Below are positions 59,441 to 64,000 of a stretch of 64,000 bases of DNA, in pieces. Every line of letters starts with the position of its first letter. Position 1 is the first letter of the stretch. The stretch is from positions 265,493 through 329,492 of the forward strand of contig MNCI01029521.1 in NCBI GenBank assembly GCA_015680685.1. The letters are read 5' to 3'. The translations under genes and the position numbers were made by a program. The stretch is from Gnetum montanum. Its lineage: Eukaryota > Streptophyta > Gnetopsida > Gnetales > Gnetaceae. Below the pieces are notes generated by a model. That model was not told the origin of the DNA, ran no database searches, and saw nothing but the letters and a program-made list of their open reading frames with translations.

Positions 59441-60163
59441 ACGTGGGCTATAGCTTTTTCTGGCCAACCGGGGCAGTAGTGCTTTCATACGGAAGTTACA
59501 AAACTGACACCACTGAATAGGAGACATAAGTGCCTAAGTTTACTACACATGATTTTACCATTATATTTTATGTCAGGTCAGGTCATGTGATGGTACATTA
59601 TACAAGAATGTTTGCTCAACAGCAGCAATAATTTTAAAATAATTGTTACAAGAAAAAAACAAAGTGAATTTTCATAGTTTCTCTTGCATAAATATTTTTA
59701 ACAGAAATTTTGCTAATTCTTAATTTATGAGTTTATTGTAATTGTTACTTCTTAATCATTAAATTATTTTAGAAATCAAATTTTTTATTTTGTATTCCCT
59801 AAACCAGTCTTAAAATTCTAGTGATTCTAGTGATAAACTAGTGAAATATTGTAACCTTGGAAGATTTCAAGTTTTAACTAATTTTCATTCCTTAAATGAT
59901 GACAAGAAAAAAGTATCCATATCTTATTATTATGTGACTTAGATATGTGATATGTGCAGAGTTTTAAGAAAAAGGCAAGCACATAAACTCTACAGATCAA
60001 TAAATCTTTTTATCAAATTTTTATTAGTACAAAACAAATTTTATAGCATAAAAGTAAAACACTATTTTGCATTTCTACCTAGAGCAAGAAAAGGTTAATA
60101 CTTCAAAAGCAATGATAGTGCCTTCGAAGCCCTCATTGTACCAAGGGTATGCTTTATTTATTT
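59441..60163. other. AT-rich; contains one arm of a local duplication
   Basis: 59485-59590 (GGAAGTTACAAAACTGACAC, then ATTTTACCATTATATTTTAT) is similar to 60360-60470. No gene is recognised. Confidence 0.4.
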
Positions 60164-60747
60164 TTTAAAAAATATAAGAATGACTTGTGAGATCGTAAAT
60201 TATCTTTNTGTGGGCATGGACGTGGCAACAATAAACAAAGATAGAACAAACTTGATCGAGAGGGTATAATTAAATTGGGAAATGGGTAGAGAAACAGAAA
60301 ACATTTTTGTCCATCCCTAAAGTGATACATTTTCTTACCAAATGGGATATTAATGCTCTCATTTGGAAGTTACAAAACAAAATTTACTTATACATACAAT
60401 AGAATAGAAGATAACAATGTACAACACGCTATTTTACCATTACCTTTAATATCATGTCATATGATACTATGCTTTATATTCCATTCTATGTACCATGAAA
60501 GAAAATGCATTTTACAAACTGTAGAAATAGTTTTTTTAGCACAAAACATACTTAAAGTTTTGTGGAGAAAACCTTTTCTTATTCTTTTTGAAATAATAGA
60601 TGTTAGCATTGTTTGATTTTAACAATAATCATAATTTAAAAGTACAGTATATAATGAATGATGTATTATTTTAATAATTTTAAATTATTAAATAAAATAA
60701 CTAAAAGATAATTTACGATCTCACAAGTCATTCTTATATTTTTTAAA
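60164..60747. repeat. Perfect 44-bp inverted repeat around 500 bp
   Basis: 60164-60207 is the exact reverse complement of 60704-60747. It contains the words ATAAGAATGACTTGTGAG and ATCGTAAATTATCT. An N follows each arm on its right side (60208 and 60748). The enclosed sequence includes 60226-60340, related to the inside of the MITE at 38160-38270 (AGAACAAACTTGATCGAGAG). This may be a younger fold-back element or an assembly effect at a gap edge. Confidence 0.75.
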
Positions 60748-60748
60748 N

Positions 60749-61294
60749 TATGTTGCCTAAGTATAATATCTTCTAATAAAATTTAGCTTTATTTTCCTAC
60801 ATATCCAAAGCATTTAATGCTTGTTGTGACATATATATACCATGGTTGTTATTGAGAATTTGAATTTTAAAAGATTTTAGTGGTTATCATGAACCTTATC
60901 TAATAGTCTTATCTAATATGGTGTGAAAGCGTAATTTAAAACAACCCATGTAAAGCATATTCTAGTTGAAATAACTTTGGAACATAGACTCATCTCCAAC
61001 CCTAGGTAGTTTAATGGTAGCCATTGCACTTTTACCATATTCTTCCAATTTTATAAAGGCTAGCCCACGTAATCATGCATATTAATTATAACCATAAGGT
61101 TAAAATAAAAGTGATTTCAGGTGCATGCGTACCAAGACTCCCGACAACCTTTCCATTGTTCCTCTAGGAGTCTCTGCGGTGGAGGCGTCCTGGTAGACAC
61201 CCGAGGTGATCTGGGCTCTATGGCTGGTTGGAACCCAGTCCGGTGCAGAGGCAACAACACAAAAGGAGGAGGAGCAGGTACTAAGAGGAGGGTA
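60749..61294. other. No gene recognised; G+C-rich patch at 61110-61290
   Basis: AT-rich to about 61100, then a patch with GGTGGAGGCGTCCTGGTAGA and CCCAGTCCGGTGCAGAGGC. The patch adjoins the E-type LTR fragment and replaces its expected U3 and TATA region. I cannot assign it. Confidence 0.3.
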
Positions 61295-61948
61295 CCATTC
61301 CAGAGTTAGAATAATTTCCATGTGCCCACAGTAGGAGTCTTAAAGTGAACAGATCTTTATTCGAGCAAATTGTACCTGAGCACACATTTGTGTATGGAAA
61401 TAAAGATAAACTTTTTGATAAACCTTGCAGCATGTGGACTAAGCTAAATAGGATTTAATTATTATTAAATGTTTAAATGCTTTCCTATATAATTAATCTC
61501 TCTCAACCCTTGACTCTCCTAGTTAAGCGCATTCAGTACGACCACTTCAAGCACGTGTGTAACGCTTGTTAACCTAGTAGAAGTAGCATTTGGTAATCCT
61601 AGCAGCGTTGCACTGGTTCAAGGTGTGTGCGGCAAGTGGGAACAGATACTTGCGCTAGGACAATTAGAACTTAGTTAGTGAATAGTTAATGAAAGTTAGT
61701 CACTTAGTCTCTTCACCTTTCCCTATTAACATAGACATCAAAAATACAAAAGATATAAAAATCATATACCTAGAGCTTACTTAACCATGCAACTATGAAA
61801 ATACAAGTAAGTTTGGAAAGAAAACGATTGATTAACCTTAAGTGTTCCATTAAGGTGCGTAAGCACTTAGTCCTTGGAGTTCGACCGGATCACGTGTGAG
61901 ATGCTCATATTTGTATGGTTGAGTGTAGGGATATCTCGCCACTCATCA
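61295..61948 (+). mobile_element. E-type LTR fragment, plus orientation
   Basis: It begins within the LTR (AGAGTTAGAATAATTTCCAT), has ATCTTTATTCGAGCAAATTG, AATAAAGATAAACTTTTTG, GACCACTTCAAGCACG and the end GCCACTCATCA. U3 is missing. It points opposite to the aORF that follows, so it is a separate insertion. Confidence 0.7.
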
Positions 61949-62015
61949 TCTAGGAACTAAATGTAATAATCATCATTGTTGTCTTCACAGTTCCACTTGA
62001 AAATGAGGAGGAAAA

Positions 62016-62941
62016 TTAGACAGTCCCAAGTAGTGGAGGCTCTTGAGGTTCTGAAGGATATTCTCCTGTTTCAGGTGCATGTGGTTGTTGAGGTGATGGT
62101 TGTGGTTGTTCTACTATAGCTGCAACTTCTGGTGGAAGATGAAAGGCATCCAATAATGTCTTCATTTTATCCTCCTTACTCCAAGGATCATTCATGGTCC
62201 ATGCTACTTCATCAATGTGGATAGAAATGGGAATATCCCATGGATAAGGCATTGTGGGGAATAGCTCCTTCATGTAGATAAGCTAGGTAGCGAACTATTT
62301 GTGTTCGATGTCGAACGTCCTAAGAACACATTATAGCTCTTGGTAGTTATTCATCCTCTTGGCGAGCTTCTTAGCAATTGATCTTTGATTAGTGAACTTT
62401 GCCTTGAGAACCTCAAGTTTCATGTTTGCATACTTAATCTTTTTTGTGGTCTCTTTGTGGTGTTTGAACTCTACCTCGTACAACAAGTATGAGTTGGCCA
62501 CTTGCCTTTTCAAATCTGATCATGACCTTTTGGCAGTCAACATTGCTACATTTGCATATCAAAGGTTGTGGAGCTCCATGTATTCAGTCATTTCCTTGAT
62601 ATATAGCTCCTTCATGAAAATTTCTATGTTTTTGTACTCATTCAACCCATCAAAGATAGGCTACCACATGTTGCCTCCTTGCTGGAGTTGCTGGAGGACC
62701 TCATTGACTTTTGCCTTTACCAGTTAGATATGTTTCTCACTAATTGCCTTTTGCAAGCCAACCTGGTCCCTATAATAATTTTTTATCCTTTTGAACATTA
62801 GGGCCTCATTTTTCTAGGTGAATATTTCTATTGTAGAATTTTCGTGTAAGGCATGTACCTCCTCCATCGAGAGAGTTCTATTTTTTGCTATCAACCTCCT
62901 CAGTTCAATGTTCACCCTGGCAAGCTACTCCTACTATTGAT
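62016..62941 (-). pseudogene. aORF C-terminal fragment (element 5)
   Basis: Coiled-coil part (about 62940-62330, with LYEVEFKHHKETTKKIKY) and C-terminal part (62273-62016: YPWDIPISIHIDEVAW, SKEDKMKTLLDAFHLPPEV, Pro/Gln-rich, ending EPPLLGTV). It is closest to the element 3 aORF. The upstream part is cut off at about 62942, where LINE sequence begins. The final 258 bp are still open without a stop, so this is the best kept C-terminus in the window. Confidence 0.75.
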
Positions 62942-64000
62942 AGATCTTAATGAAATGCAACAATGGTTATGTAATGGGAAAAATAGTTATGCTATCAAAA
63001 TTGGATCCCCAGAAGTGAACCATGTTTCATATGTAGATGATGCTAACTTGAACTCTACTACTATAGAAGATATGAAGAATATATAACAAAGTTTAGAAAC
63101 TTATTGTCACTCATCTAGCCTTTGAGTGAATGTAGATAAAAACAACTAAATGATATGGGATACAAGAAATACTTGTTATGAATTCCATTTTGGAGATACC
63201 AATGTCAAAATAACAGACTCTTTTAAATATTTAGGTCTCATTTGTATTAACAATTACATGTGGAGGAAGTTCATTAAATTAAAAATAGTAGGATATTTCA
63301 AGGCTCTATATGCTTTCAAGAATAAGTATAAGGATTTAGGACTCTAGGTTTGGAAGGTTAGAAAATAAATTTTTCATACTATTATCTATCCTACTATTTT
63401 ATATGGATGTGTTTCTTTGTGATGTGGAATCAATGCTAAAGTTTGGAAAGATATTGAAAGAGTGTAAACATCTTACTTGATGTTATTATGTGAGTTTGAT
63501 TTATTACCTTTAGAAGTAGAAGCCTTGTGCCAATTCAATACATACACTCATACCTTACATATCTTAAGGTAGGATAAATTCTATAAAGTAGTTCTTTAGG
63601 ATTTGCAAGTCTATGTATGGTATTTTCATGGGATTCAATGGTTCAGCAAAAGAAATATATCTTGGGACGATGTGCAACAAAATCCTAAGTGTATTTATCA
63701 ACTAGTCAAGAAGAAGGTTTTAACATAGATGTGGTCTAATGTGAAAGGCACGGGACACTTTTATTTACATTACATTACATCTAATAAACTATACGTAGAA
63801 GCTTACTATCTCTCAACTACTATTCTAAAGTATTAGAATGCTATTAGTAAGCTTTGCCTAAGTTCTTATCATCTTAGAATTGAAAATGGAAGATGGATTG
63901 AACTACCCTATGAAGAGCACATTTAGTGGTCATGTAGGCTAGGAGCCCTTGAAGATGAGTTGTGTTTCTTGATTGAAGACGTCATCAATGACCACATGAC
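62942..64000 (+). pseudogene. LINE reverse transcriptase, 5'-truncated, runs off the window
   Basis: The start is abrupt, inside a reverse transcriptase, with HVSYVDDANL (YxDD near 63030), DSFKYLGLICIN (about 63215) and the later region ending LRIENGRWIELPYEEH and LGALEDEL (about 63870-63960), which resembles the zinc-finger segment after LINE reverse transcriptases. Many stops are present. The endonuclease and first RT blocks are missing. 5' truncation is usual for LINE insertions. It continues past 64000. Confidence 0.75.

Overview
The window looks like intergenic DNA from a large-genome seed plant. A gymnosperm is my best guess, but that is an inference. It is AT-rich and dominated by old, nested LTR retrotransposons, with a few tRNA-derived SINEs, a MITE, a LINE fragment, minisatellites and one recognisable host gene fragment (a NAC-domain pseudogene). 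I see no intact protein-coding gene, rRNA or tRNA gene, and no CRISPR array. Most in-frame stops sit where CAG, CGA, CAA or TGG would be expected, and frameshifts are rare, as in heavily methylated DNA decaying by C-to-T change.

Layout. 1-11962: right-hand part of a Tat-clade Ty3/gypsy element (pol with two RNase H domains, polypurine tract, 3' LTR). Upstream of pol and antisense to it lies an 8-exon, 1079-codon gene frame (651-4871). Its seven introns are all in phase and I find no frameshift. Small stem-loop units with a conserved TTAAACTAGCAAC tail flank both reading units. 11963-15380: dispersed repeat, AT-rich DNA and SINEs. 15381-16416: solo LTR of a second family (E) with a perfect 5-bp target duplication. 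17273-19490: copia LTR, primer site and gag. 19778-28417: element 2, an E-family element on the minus strand with gag and a 930-codon additional ORF (aORF) but no visible pol. 28555-31050: dispersed repeat with a 17-bp minisatellite. 31060-33780: unassigned, with a CpG-rich patch. 33780-34610: E-type LTR. 35283-36668: NAC pseudogene. 37948-38369: MITE.

38799-57142: element 4 (plus strand: aORF and 3' LTR). It is split by element 3 (40849-53537, minus strand), which sits inside the element 4 aORF with matching target duplications. Element 3 carries gag, a second gag/RNase H/integrase remnant, an aORF and a nested solo LTR. The 3' LTR of element 4 holds another solo LTR. 57195-58505: SINE cluster. 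58740-59440: CpG-rich tandem repeats. 60164-60747: perfect 44-bp inverted repeat next to two N bases. 61295-61948: E-type LTR fragment. 62016-62941: C-terminal part of a fifth aORF, cut by a 5'-truncated LINE that runs off the window.

The most unusual biology is in the non-polymerase genes. The first is the intron-rich antisense gene of the Tat element. The second is the E-family aORF, which in each copy starts at an AG|ATGG splice-acceptor-like site downstream of an internal TATA box. In two elements that TATA has an upstream palindrome array of the same type as in that element's LTR.
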